Of a stretch of DNA of 64,000 bases, positions 11,905 through 24,000 are shown piece after piece; within the stretch, counting starts at the first letter, position 1; each line of letters opens with the position of its first letter. Source of the stretch: Pleodorina starrii (lineage: Eukaryota > Chlorophyta > Chlorophyceae > Chlamydomonadales > Volvocaceae); the NCBI GenBank assembly GCA_030267565.1, contig BRXU01000076.1, positions 1-64,000 on the forward strand, read 5' to 3'. The translations under genes were made by a program, and so were the position numbers. The notes under the pieces are model-generated. The model was given only the letters and a program-made list of their open reading frames with translations. It had not been told where the DNA came from and ran no database searches.

Positions 11905-13870
11905 TGCTGCCGCCGCCCCCGCCGCTTCCGCCAGCCCCACCTCCTCCGACCCTATTTCCGCGCGCCGCCGACAACCTTCTCCGCCTCCGCTGCCGCCACC
12001 TCTGCCGCCGCCGCCGACCCTTTCTGCGCCTCCCCCACTCCCACCGCGGCCACTGCCCCCTGTCCGCCGCCGCCGCTGCTGCCGCCACCTCTGCCGCCAC
12101 CTCTGCCGCCGCCGCCGACCCTTTCTGCGCCTCCCCCACTCCCACCGCGGCCACTGCCCCCTGTCCGCCGCCGCCGCTGCTGCCGCCACCTCTGCCGCCA
12201 CCTCTGCCGCCGCCGCCGACCCTTTCTGCGCCTCCCCCACTCCCACCGCGGCCACTGCCCCCTGTCCGCCGCCGCCGCTGCTGCCGCCACCTCTGCCGCC
12301 ACCTCTGCCGCCGCCGCCGACCCTTTCTGCGCCTCCCCCACTCCCACCGCGGCCACTGCCCCCTGTCCGCCGCCGCCGCTGCCGCCACCCCACTAGCTAC
12401 TGCTGCCGCCGCCGCTCCCTCTATCTTCCACCTACCCGCGCCCCCACCGCCGCCGCCGCCGCCTCCTTGCTCGCCCCACAGGCAATCATGATCGTGCAGC
12501 ACACGATGTCGACATCCAAGAGTAAGGGCTGGGCGTTCCCAGAGGCCTTGATGGCTTCACTGGGTTTCGAAAACATCCAGCTGGTCGACGTAGTGAGAGG
12601 CCTGAAGATGTCTGGCTCCGGTACGTCAAGATATATAGATGGATAGGTAGATTGGTAGATCTAGATAGAGATAGATCTAGCTAGGTTGTTGTGTGGGGGC
12701 CTATCGTGTCGGGCCTATCGCGTCGGATCACATCGGTCCATAGAACGTCGTTAGGGTCGCGGCTGCCCCTCACTAACTTGATGGTTTTAGGGCTTGGCAA
12801 TTAAAGGCTTGGGAACCTACGTATGGCCGCACCCCTCCACAGCAAAGGATACGTTCCGCGGATACGTCTTCGTCAAGAAATCCGCTGCTGGACCCAAGGA
12901 CCCCGCCTGGGCTGCGGAGATGGAGCGGGCGCGGGCGAAATTCGAGACGGACTCGGTCAAGGTGGCCGAGAAGGAGGCCAAATCGGCGGCCCTGGATGCC
13001 GCACGTGTCGCGCAGCTGGCGGACCAGGCGGCGGCTGCGGCGGCCGCCAACCGCCCCACCGGCGCCCAGCAGGGCACCCGGCGCAGCAGCCGGGTTGTCC
13101 GCAAGACGTCGCTGGGCGTGGACGACTATTTTCACAAGACCGACCTGCAGCCAGACGACGATATGTACTTGGGAGAGGAGGGAAAGAGGGCCGCCGAGGC
13201 GGAGGGCAAGGTGAGAAGCGGAGGGCAAGTGGCAGAGGGCAAGGCGTGGATTCGGGATGCATGGATTCGGGATGCGTGGATGCTTGGATGCGGGAAGTGG
13301 GGTGCCGAATGCGTGGATGCGTGGCAGCCCGTTGATACCTGCGGGCCGTACGTCGTACTAACCTAGCTGTCGTCGTAGGGTTTTAGGGTATTTTGCTTGG
13401 ACCCATTCTTATTACCTACCCTTTTATTAACAATACACACCGCCGTACACAGCGTTACCTTTCGCCCTCCCTTGCCTGGTGCAACCCATCGCCCATGCCG
13501 TGCCATGCAGTACATCCCCTGCGTCCACGCGGAGGGGTGGGAGGTCAACGCCAACGGCGTTGTCCGGAACGTGGAGACGAAGAAGGCGGCGACCTGCCGG
13601 ACCACGAAGCCGGACGGGAAGGGCGACGTTTTCGCCCGGCTCGCCTTGCAGACGGGGGAGGGGAAGGGCGCCAAGAAGGTGGACAGGTGCTTCGCTGTCA
13701 AGCATCTCGTTGCAGTTGCGTGGCGGCCGGAGGATCTGGCGGCGAAGATTCCCTTGGCCCAGGACGGGGGCCTGGACAGGCGGCAGGGCGAGTGGCGCAT
13801 CGGCTACATTGACGGGAACAAATTTAACAACAGCGCGGCGAACCTTGTCCTCGTTCCCGCGAGGCGGTGA
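9426..13870 (+). CDS. Class I SAM methyltransferase fused to NUMOD4/HNH-like domain (eight exons)
   Basis: Exons are placed at 9426-9515, 9634-9698, 9956-10033, 10422-10605, 10792-10899, 12482-12620, 12807-13210 and 13511-13870. All seven introns are GT-AG, phases join without a stop, and the product is 475 aa. After a short N-terminus, residues 52-80 read as a DOT1-like methyltransferase start: motif I VFVDIGSGINR, then LFHALLYPAVEWAFGIEFD supplying the acidic SAM-binding residue. Residues about 230-355 are charged and Ala-rich, probably coiled coil. The last 119 aa resemble NUMOD4 plus HNH homing-endonuclease modules: WEVNANGVVRN, then VKHLVAVAW, then GYIDGNKFNNSAANLVLV. The usual His before IDGN is Tyr, so cleavage activity is doubtful. 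The methyl acceptor is unknown. Splicing is inferred; two adjacent genes misjoined at 13210/13511 would be the alternative. Confidence 0.65.
11090..12475. repeat. CCG-type low-complexity array inside intron 5 of the methyltransferase-HNH gene
   Basis: The intron (10900-12481, 1582 bp) is dominated by CCG/CCT/GCC triplets organised into larger repeats. A roughly 280-bp unit ending in a CCTATTTCCGCGCGCCGCC segment recurs at about 11428, 11697 and 11949. A roughly 120-bp unit with CCCTTTCTGCGCCTCCCCCA recurs at about 12019, 12118, 12218 and 12322. Long open frames on both strands (up to 494 codons) arise from this composition. The flanking exons have proper donor and acceptor sites around the whole block. 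Confidence 0.85.
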
Positions 13871-15533
13871 TGTGAACGTGAACGGCGGTGTGCATGCATG
13901 AATGAGTGGTGAATTCACGACACGCCGCGGACGGTGGCTGCATATACGGTGGCTGGCTGCAGGATGTACGGCAGGATGTACGGCAGGAAGTGTGGACACA
14001 CATTTGCGTATTACTTAATGAATGAATGCGCGGCGCTGCTGCGGACTGGCCGTAGTACGGCAATGTACAGCAAGTGTACGGCATGTGCGGAGAAGTGTGT
14101 TTTAGTTTAGTTTCAATGGTGCGACCCTAAATGCAGCGCAGCGCAGCGGCGGTTGCGGCGGGTTGCGGGGGCGGCGGCTGCAGTGTTCGTTAGTTTCGGA
14201 CTGCCGGAGGGACGTTGCTGTACGTTACTGTACGGCAGACAGATCCATTCGTTGGAAGTGTGCGAACTTATAATTGTTCTAATAGTTGCGCGCGTTGTTT
14301 TGCATGCGTCCTTCTTCAGAAATATGTGTGCGCCGTTAGATACGCGCGTAGGGTTCTCCTTTCCTTTGGAGCGAGGGTTGAGGGCTGTGGGCGACTTTGG
14401 GTTTGCTTGGCACCCTTATTAGTAACGCGCAGCGCAGCAGGTGTAAAGTATAGTAGCTACAGTTGTGTAACGCGAATTAAAGTCGTTTATTTTCAGCGCG
14501 CACGAGTGGTGGTCCATACGCAAAGGACGCCGCGGCGGATGGACCGACTGTACGGCAACTGTACGGCAAATGTGCGGGAGAGCGCGTTGGTCAGTTGGTT
14601 TTGTAACAGACGCGATGATTGTGCGTGCGCGAGAGTCGTCGGTCCGTGCAGGGTCTCGTCTGGTCCAGTCGGCTGTGCTGCTCTGCTGTGTAATGCTCTG
14701 CGGGCAAACCCACCTACAACGAATCCGCATCATATCCTCGCGTGCTCAGCCGTGTACCTAATCCATCCGTCCATCCATCCATCCATCCATCCATCCATCC
14801 ATCCATCCATCATGTGCGTGCCGGCAGCGGCCGGGAAAGCAACAAACGAACGGCCGGAGGGACTACCATACCATACAACTTATTACTACATCAACACCAC
14901 GCAACAGCATCCACACAGCCAGCAGCGAGAGCTATCCAGCGGTGAAAGGAAAGCTTGAAAGGAAAGCTGAAGATAGAGAGGGAGAGCGCCGATAGAATAC
15001 AGGAAGAAAGTGAGCGAGCAGATGAGAAACACACAGAGAGACAGAGACAGAGACAGCCAGACTGAGCGGAGCGCGGGTGGGTCGGGTCGGCGGGTGAGAG
15101 TAGGCGGGGTGTGGGTTTGCAGCAGCGACACGCGGCGCTGCGGCGCGCGGCGGGCCAGCGCGCGCGCGCGCCAATCCGGACGCACCAGATACATCATCAC
15201 GGCGCCGCAAATTATTGAGACAACCATCAAAGAAATAAAATGTCATGGTATACAATATCAAAATATTAACAAACAAACCAAAAACTACGGAAATCCAAAA
15301 AAGCACCCCCGCGACATCGGAACAATACCAAAAATGAGCTCCGGCAAAACATCAAAAAAGTTTTAGGTAGAGGACAGCACAATTATCAAATGCGCAATCG
15401 AGCGTTTAGGCGGAGACCACGGATGGAAAACCAAGACCAGCTCGCCCATCGAACGACATAAAAAATTAGTTTGATAGATAGAGGACAACGCAATTATCAA
15501 AGCTAACTGGTGGCATTTCAGCGGCGACCACCG
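13871..15533. other. Region between the methyltransferase-HNH gene and the first Gln-rich HNH gene
   Basis: No supported gene. The nonamer TGTACGGCA occurs six times in about 600 bp (13965, 13977, 14075, 14229, 14549 and 14560). TGTAA motifs at 14442 and 14465 could serve as polyadenylation signals. An (ATCC)n tetranucleotide run lies at about 14764-14811, an AG-rich tract at 14938-15060 and an alternating GC run near 15159-15171. The last part carries the duplicated 5' region described separately. Confidence 0.5.
14764..14811. repeat. (ATCC)n microsatellite
   Basis: About eleven tandem CCAT/ATCC tetranucleotides with one early interruption (CCGT). It lies in non-coding DNA. Confidence 0.9.
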
Positions 15534-15560
15534 ATGGACAACCAAGCTCAACTCGGCGAA
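15364..15560 (+). repeat. Tandem duplication of the 5' leader and start codon of the Gln-rich HNH gene
   Basis: Two diverged copies of a roughly 110-bp segment stand in tandem. Both contain AGGACA, CAATTATCAAA, GACCAC, then ATGGA and AACCAAG. The second copy supplies the gene's ATG at 15534. The first copy retains an in-frame start at 15423 and now reads as a 12-codon upstream ORF (MENQDQLAHRTT, stop at 15459-15461). It could lower translation of the main ORF if transcribed in the leader. Confidence 0.7.
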
Positions 15561-16379
15561 GGCGCCCGAACGCCAGACGCCGAACGCGCCCGCAAGGTAA
15601 GAACGAACCGTGCAACATTGAACAAATGAAACAAATAATTATAATGTATTCATTTCGCATCAAACAACATGGATTTACATTGCACCGGCGCCGACCGCCG
15701 GCGCCGGCCGCAGCCGCGCGCACACACACACACACACACAACCCGCCGCGCGACACGTCCCGCCCCGCATCACCCCGCACCGCCCCAGCAGCCGCGCACG
15801 CAAACGCGCCTCCGCAAGCCGCCTACACCTACCGTGAACTATCAAATACAATAAACTCCGCGGTGATACATTCTTTTACTTAACTTGAAAAACACTAATA
15901 ACAAAACCAAAGCCATCACTACTTGTAGACGGAAATCGTTGCTTGTATGTAACAACCTGCCACGCACGAATTCATTTCATTTCCTCGCTCGCTCTCTCAC
16001 TCGCTCGCACGGTTTGCTTAATTGCACGCCACAGGTGGTCGTCGACCGAACACATGCATCAACACCACGCAAGCGGAAGACAGACGCGACATCTCCTCAT
16101 CACAGCAGCGGTTCTTCGCCCGCTGTGTTATCAGGATGCCGGCGGGCCACGATACCTGCTATGGGTTTATCACCTGTCGCAAACCCGGCGACCCCAACAG
16201 CAGCAGCAGCAGCAACAGTAGCGGCGGACTGCAACAAGCCGCGAAAAATCAAGCTGGGCCTCAGCCTGGCTCAATACCAGCAGCAGCAGCAGCTAAAGCA
16301 GCAGCTAAAGCAGCAACAGCAGCAGCAGCAGCAGCCGCGTCCGCCACCGCCGCCACCTCCACCGCCGCCGCCTCCGCAT

Positions 16380-16410
<31 letters not shown>

Positions 16411-17405
16411 CCAAGGACGACAAGCCGCCAAGGAAAAAGCGCTTCATCATCAAGCCGACACTCAATGCTACAGGGGGGAGTCACATGACATCCCCCACCA
16501 GCAGGTGGACGAGGGACGACCTAGAAACCCACTTGACGCGGGTTGGGGTGGCCAGGATTTACCCTGCCACCATGCCCGCCGACGTCAAGCCTCTGGACGA
16601 CCAGCTACTGCGGGGTATGAGGGCCGAATTCAAGGCAGCGGCTAACAGCAGCGATCCATCCTGCTGGCACGAAGACAGCACTCAGACGTGGCAAGGGGTC
16701 ACAAAGGGTACCTACACCGCAATGGCTGAGCTGGGGAACAGCCTGGCGTACAAGTACCGGGTGGTTACGGAAGACGACTTGCCAGCGTGGGAGGAAATGA
16801 AAAACAAGTTGGCGCAGCAGCTCAACATGACTTCAGAGTATCAGCTCATGCAGGTGGAGAACGCAATGCTCGTGCAGTTCCCCCTCAAGCACGACATGCT
16901 GGAGAAGGAGGCGGATGCAAATCAGCTGGCGGCATCCCCCTGCATGTTTCAGACAGTGGAGGCAAGCAACTGCCGGGCTGGCCAGCAAGCGCAATATCCA
17001 CCTGGTGACGAGAGATTGGGGCCGCGGGACCTGTACACAGCAGTGAACGGCGTGCATGTAGTGCCACGATTGGATGGCAGCACAACCATCAAGCCCAACA
17101 AGGAGAGCAAGACAGCCATGGTCCACAACAGCAGCAAGAAGGGATACATCAGTCTGAAGCTGGATAAGAGCGGCAAAGGGAAGGTGACGGCGCATGAGCT
17201 AATGCTCTGGGCGTTCATTGGCCCAAAGAAGCACCCCAGCAGTGTGGCCATGCACCTGTGCGACCAGAAGGCCTGTGTCAACCCCTGGCACCTTCATTGG
17301 GGCACGCGGTCGCAGAATAGAAAAGGGCATTACCAGGGAGGCAAGCCGGCGTACGGAGATGTGAAGGTGGAGAGGCCTGAAAAGGCCTTGTCCTTCCGGA
17401 AATAA
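15534..17405 (+). CDS. Gln/Pro-rich protein with C-terminal HNH-nuclease motif (two exons)
   Basis: Exon 1 (15534-15596, 21 codons) ends AAG/GTAAGA and exon 2 (16035-17405) follows GCCACAG, both in phase 0, giving 477 aa. This model is preferred over reading through, because the upstream stretch (15885-16034) looks intronic. The N-terminal third is basic, then Gln runs, a Pro run and more Gln (about residues 95-155). The middle (about 165-360) is an ordinary soluble sequence I do not recognise. The C-terminus resembles HNH endonucleases: YISLKLD, then TAHELMLWAF, then MHLCDQKACVNPWHLHWGT (from about residue 427) with RSQN, matching the usual H-x-C, C-x-NP-x-HL-x-x-GT, N pattern. DNA cleavage is plausible but unproven. 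A second gene of similar plan lies at 54353-56440. Confidence 0.65.
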
Positions 17406-17643
17406 ATGGCGGCTGGCGGCGGGTGATGGTGCGTGTGCCAGCTGCTACCTGAGGGCGTGTGTTTTCGACGTGTGTTTAGATGCATACCTTTGGTTGCTGG
17501 GATTTAATAACATGGAGACATATGCATATATATTAAGGGTTACTGGCGGATAGGCGTTGAGATGCGCCGCAGGGCAGATAGACGTGTGTGTGGACAGGTG
17601 TGTGGCTCCCGTTCCCGACCAAGCCTCGTTTTCGCGCGCGCGA

Positions 17644-17648
17644 TGTAA
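17644..17648 (+). terminator. Candidate polyadenylation signal TGTAA
   Basis: TGTAA, the usual chlamydomonad polyadenylation signal, stands about 240 bp after the stop codon of the Gln-rich HNH gene. It is a plausible but unproven 3' end signal. Confidence 0.4.
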
Positions 17649-17659
17649 CTGAAGTCATC

Positions 17660-18073
17660 AGACCCGGCACACAGCTGCCTTAATATATTATTAAGGACCT
17701 GGCATGCTCAAACCCTGAATCATGTGCGCGTACGGGCGTGGGGCGGGGCTCGCGCATTTCACCTCTGTGGGGCGACAGGTGAGGCAGGCAGGCTCTCGAA
17801 ACAATCCTGCCCTGGTTTAGAAGGTTCCGGTCAGATCTACGCCAGCAGACCCGGCACACAGCTGCCTTAATATAATACCTAGGGCATGGTGTGATCAGAT
17901 GCTGCGAACTTTACTCGTACGGCAGTGGCACGCGGTTCGCCCCTATCCATCCCTGTGCCTTTGCAGCTGAGGTGTGAAACCAGCCCAGCCCTCCTACACA
18001 CGGTTATCGTCGGACCTACGCCAGCAGAACCGGCACACAGCTGCCTTAATATAATACCTAGGGCATGGTGTGA
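17660..18073. repeat. Degenerate left edge of the 188-bp satellite
   Basis: Three partial, diverged units carry the satellite core GGCACACAGCTGCCTTAATA at about 17666, 17851 and 18021. Other sequence separates them, including a block at about 17720-17760 with ATCATGTGCG and GTGGGGCGGGGCTCGCGC. The latter block is found again at the right edge of the array (24302-24340). Confidence 0.75.
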
Positions 18074-21000
18074 TCAAATCCTGGACCCATTACACGGGGG
18101 GCGCAGTGCAGGGCGGCGGGGATTCGACACTACTGCACCCCACAGCTGGGGGCGGCCAAGCCGTACGTGAAACCCAGGCTTGTTTACACGCTTCCGGTCG
18201 GACCTAGGCAGGCACACCCGGCACACAGCTGCCTTAATATAATACCTAGGGCATGGTGTGATCAAATCCTGGATCCATTACACGGGGGGCGCGGTGCAGG
18301 GCGGCGGGGATTCGGCACTACTGCAGACCACAGCTGAAGATGGCCAAGCTGTACGGCAAACCCAGGCGTGTTTACACGCTTCCGGTCTGACCTAGGCATG
18401 CTGACCCGGCACACAGCTGCCTTAATATAATACCTAGGGCATGGTGTGATCAAATCCTGGATCCATTACACGGGGGGCGCGGTGCAGGGCGGCGGGGATT
18501 CGGCACTACTGCAGACCACAGCTGAAGGTGGCCAAGCCGTACGTGAAACCCAGGCGTGTTTACACGCTTCCTGTCGGACCTACGCATGCTGACCCGGCAC
18601 ACAGCTGCCTTAATACAATACCTAGGGCATGGTGTGATCAAATCCTGGATCCATTACACGGGGGGCGCGGTGCAGGGCGGCGGGGATTCGACACTACTGC
18701 ACCCCACAGCTGGGGGCGGCCAAGCCGTACGTGAAACCCAGGCGTGTTTACACGCTTCCGGTCGGACCTACGCATGCTGACCCGGCACACAGCTGCCTTA
18801 ATACAATACCTAGGGCATGGTGTGATCAAATCCTGGATCCATTACACGGGGGGCGCGGTGCAGGGCGGCGGGGATTCGACACTACTGCACCCCACAGCTG
18901 GGGGCGGCCAAGCCGTACGTGAAACCCAGGCGTGTTTACACGCTTCCGGTCGGACCTACGCATGCTGACCCGGCACACAGCTGCCTTAATACAATACCTA
19001 GGGCATGGTGTGATCAAATCCTGGACCCATTACACGGGGGGCGCGGTGCAGGGCGGCGGGGATTCGGCACTACTGCAGACCACAGCTGAAGGTGGCCAAG
19101 CCGTACGTGAAACCCAGGCGTGTTTACACGCTTCCGGTCGGACCTACGCATGCTGACCCGGCACACAGCTGCCTTAATACAATACCTAGGGCATGGTGTG
19201 ATCAAATCCTGGATCCATTACACGGGGGGCGCGGTGCAGGGCGGCGGGGATTCGGCACTACTGCAGACCACAGCTGAAGGTGGCCAAGCCGTACGTGAAA
19301 CCCAGGCGTGTTTACACGCTTCCGGTCGGACCTACGCCAGCCGACCCGGCACACAGCTGCCTTAATACAATACCTAGGGCATGGTGTGATCAAATCCTGG
19401 ACCCATTACACGGGGGGCGCAGTGCAGGGCGGCGGGGATCCGACACTACTGCACCCCACAGCTGGGGGCGGCCAAGCCGTACGTGAAACCCAGGCTTGTT
19501 TACACGCTTCCGGTCGGACCTAGGCAGGCACACCCGGCACACAGCTGCCTTAATATAATACCTAGGGCATGGTGTGATCAAATCCTGGACCCATTACACG
19601 GGGGGCGCAGTGCAGGGCGGCGGGGATTCGACACTACTGCACCCCACAGCTGGGGGCGGCCAAGCCGTACGTGAAACCCAGGCTTGTTTACACGCTTCCG
19701 GTCGGACCTAGGCAGGCACACCCGGCATACAGCTGCCTTAATACTATACCTAGGGCATGGTGTGATCAAATCCTGGACCCATTACACGGGGGGCGCGGTG
19801 CAGGGCGGCGGGGATTCGGCACTACTGCAGACCACAGCTGAAGGTGGCCAAGCCGTACGTGAAACCCAGGCGTGTTTACACGCTTCCGGTCGGACCTAGG
19901 CAGGCACACCCGGCACACAGCTGCCTTAATATAATACCTAGGGCATGGTGTGATCAAATCCTGGATCCATTACACGGGGGGCGCGGTGCAGGGCGGCGGG
20001 GATTCGGCACTACTGCAGACCACAGCTGAAGATGGCCAAGCTGTACGGCAAACCCAGGCGTGTTTACACGCTTCCGGTCTGACCTAGGCATGCTGACCCG
20101 GCACACAGCTGCCTTAATATAATACCTAGGGCATGGTGTGATCAAATCCTGGATCCATTACACGGGGGGCGCGGTGCAGGGCGGCGGGGATTCGGCACTA
20201 CTGCAGACCACATACAGCTGAAGATGGCCAAGCTGTACGGCAAACCCAGGCGTGTTTACACGCTTCCGGTCTGACCTAGGCCGGCACACCCGGCATACAG
20301 CTGCCTTAATACAATACCTAGGGCATGGTGTGATCAAATCCTGGATCCATTACACGGGGGGCGCGGTGCAGGGCGGCGGGGATTCGGCACTACTGCAGAC
20401 CACAGCTGAAGGTGGCCAAGCCGTACGTGAAACCCAGGCGTGTTTACACGCTTCCGGTCGGACCTACGCCAGCCGACCCGGCACACAGCTGCCTTAATAC
20501 AATACCTAGGGCATGGTGTGATCAAATCCTGGACCCATTACACGGGGGGCGCAGTGCAGGGCGGCGGGGATCCGACACTACTGCACCCCACAGCTGGGGG
20601 CGGCCAAGCCGTACGTGAAACCCAGGCTTGTTTACACGCTTCCGGTCGGACCTAGGCAGGCACACCCGGCACACAGCTGCCTTAATATAATACCTAGGGC
20701 ATGGTGTGATCAAATCCTGGACCCATTACACGGGGGGCGCAGTGCAGGGCGGCGGGGATTCGACACTACTGCACCCCACAGCTGGGGGCGGCCAAGCCGT
20801 ACGTGAAACCCAGGCTTGTTTACACGCTTCCGGTCGGACCTAGGCAGGCACACCCGGCACACAGCTGCCTTAATATAATACCTAGGGCATGGTGTGATCA
20901 AATCCTGGACCCATTACACGGGGGGCGCAGTGCAGGGCGGCGGGGATTCGACACTACTGCACCCCACAGCTGGGGGCGGCCAAGCCGTACGTGAAACCCA

Positions 21001-24000
21001 GGCTTGTTTACACGCTTCCGGTCGGACCTAGGCAGGCACACCCGGCACACAGCTGCCTTAATATAATACCTAGGGCATGGTGTGATCAAATCCTGGATCC
21101 ATTACACGGGGGGCGCGGTGCAGGGCGGCGGGGATTCGGCACTACTGCAGACCACAGCTGAAGATGGCCAAGCTGTACGGCAAACCCAGGCGTGTTTACA
21201 CGCTTCCGGTCTGACCTAGGCATGCTGACCCGGCACACAGCTGCCTTAATATAATACCTAGGGCATGGTGTGATCAAATCCTGGATCCATTACACGGGGG
21301 GCGCGGTGCAGGGCGGCGGGGATTCGGCACTACTGCAGACCACAGCTGAAGGTGGCCAAGCCGTACGTGAAACCCAGGCGTGTTTACACGCTTCCTGTCG
21401 GACCTACGCATGCTGACCCGGCACACAGCTGCCTTAATACAATACCTAGGGCATGGTGTGATCAAATCCTGGATCCATTACACGGGGGGCGCGGTGCAGG
21501 GCGGCGGGGATTCGACACTACTGCACCCCACAGCTGGGGGCGGCCAAGCCGTACGTGAAACCCAGGCGTGTTTACACGCTTCCGGTCGGACCTACGCATG
21601 CTGACCCGGCACACAGCTGCCTTAATACAATACCTAGGGCATGGTGTGATCAAATCCTGGATCCATTACACGGGGGGCGCGGTGCAGGGCGGCGGGGATT
21701 CGACACTACTGCACCCCACAGCTGGGGGCGGCCAAGCCGTACGTGAAACCCAGGCGTGTTTACACGCTTCCGGTCGGACCTACGCATGCTGACCCGGCAC
21801 ACAGCTGCCTTAATACAATACCTAGGGCATGGTGTGATCAAATCCTGGACCCATTACACGGGGGGCGCGGTGCAGGGCGGCGGGGATTCGGCACTACTGC
21901 AGACCACAGCTGAAGGTGGCCAAGCCGTACGTGAAACCCAGGCGTGTTTACACGCTTCCGGTCGGACCTACGCATGCTGACCCGGCACACAGCTGCCTTA
22001 ATACAATACCTAGGGCATGGTGTGATCAAATCCTGGATCCATTACACGGGGGGCGCGGTGCAGGGCGGCGGGGATTCGGCACTACTGCAGACCACAGCTG
22101 AAGGTGGCCAAGCCGTACGTGAAACCCAGGCGTGTTTACACGCTTCCGGTCGGACCTACGCCAGCCGACCCGGCACACAGCTGCCTTAATACAATACCTA
22201 GGGCATGGTGTGATCAAATCCTGGACCCATTACACGGGGGGCGCAGTGCAGGGCGGCGGGGATCCGACACTACTGCACCCCACAGCTGGGGGCGGCCAAG
22301 CCGTACGTGAAACCCAGGCTTGTTTACACGCTTCCGGTCGGACCTAGGCAGGCACACCCGGCACACAGCTGCCTTAATATAATACCTAGGGCATGGTGTG
22401 ATCAAATCCTGGACCCATTACACGGGGGGCGCAGTGCAGGGCGGCGGGGATTCGACACTACTGCACCCCACAGCTGGGGGCGGCCAAGCCGTACGTGAAA
22501 CCCAGGCTTGTTTACACGCTTCCGGTCGGACCTAGGCAGGCACACCCGGCATACAGCTGCCTTAATACTATACCTAGGGCATGGTGTGATCAAATCCTGG
22601 ACCCATTACACGGGGGGCGCGGTGCAGGGCGGCGGGGATTCGGCACTACTGCAGACCACAGCTGAAGGTGGCCAAGCCGTACGTGAAACCCAGGCGTGTT
22701 TACACGCTTCCGGTCGGACCTAGGCAGGCACACCCGGCACACAGCTGCCTTAATATAATACCTAGGGCATGGTGTGATCAAATCCTGGATCCATTACACG
22801 GGGGGCGCGGTGCAGGGCGGCGGGGATTCGGCACTACTGCAGACCACAGCTGAAGATGGCCAAGCTGTACGGCAAACCCAGGCGTGTTTACACGCTTCCG
22901 GTCTGACCTAGGCATGCTGACCCGGCACACAGCTGCCTTAATATAATACCTAGGGCATGGTGTGATCAAATCCTGGATCCATTACACGGGGGGCGCGGTG
23001 CAGGGCGGCGGGGATTCGGCACTACTGCAGACCACATACAGCTGAAGATGGCCAAGCTGTACGGCAAACCCAGGCGTGTTTACACGCTTCCGGTCTGACC
23101 TAGGCCGGCACACCCGGCATACAGCTGCCTTAATACAATACCTAGGGCATGGTGTGATCAAATCCTGGATCCATTACACGGGGGGCGCGGTGCAGGGCGG
23201 CGGGGATTCGGCACTACTGCAGACCACAGCTGAAGGTGGCCAAGCCGTACGTGAAACCCAGGCGTGTTTACACGCTTCCGGTCGGACCTACGCCAGCCGA
23301 CCCGGCACACAGCTGCCTTAATACAATACCTAGGGCATGGTGTGATCAAATCCTGGACCCATTACACGGGGGGCGCAGTGCAGGGCGGCGGGGATCCGAC
23401 ACTACTGCACCCCACAGCTGGGGGCGGCCAAGCCGTACGTGAAACCCAGGCTTGTTTACACGCTTCCGGTCGGACCTAGGCAGGCACACCCGGCACACAG
23501 CTGCCTTAATATAATACCTAGGGCATGGTGTGATCAAATCCTGGACCCATTACACGGGGGGCGCAGTGCAGGGCGGCGGGGATTCGACACTACTGCACCC
23601 CACAGCTGGGGGCGGCCAAGCCGTACGTGAAACCCAGGCTTGTTTACACGCTTCCGGTCGGACCTAGGCAGGCACACCCGGCATACAGCTGCCTTAATAC
23701 TATACCTAGGGCATGGTGTGATCAAATCCTGGACCCATTACACGGGGGGCGCGGTGCAGGGCGGCGGGGATTCGGCACTACTGCAGACCACAGCTGAAGG
23801 TGGCCAAGCCGTACGTGAAACCCAGGCGTGTTTACACGCTTCCGGTCGGACCTAGGCAGGCACACCCGGCACACAGCTGCCTTAATATAATACCTAGGGC
23901 ATGGTGTGATCAAATCCTGGATCCATTACACGGGGGGCGCGGTGCAGGGCGGCGGGGATTCGGCACTACTGCAGACCACAGCTGAAGATGGCCAAGCTGT

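Noticed and set aside
11007..12491. 494-codon frame rich in Pro, Arg and His
   Set aside because: It lies in the CCG-type array inside intron 5; similar frames are open on the opposite strand and the exons on both sides splice around it.
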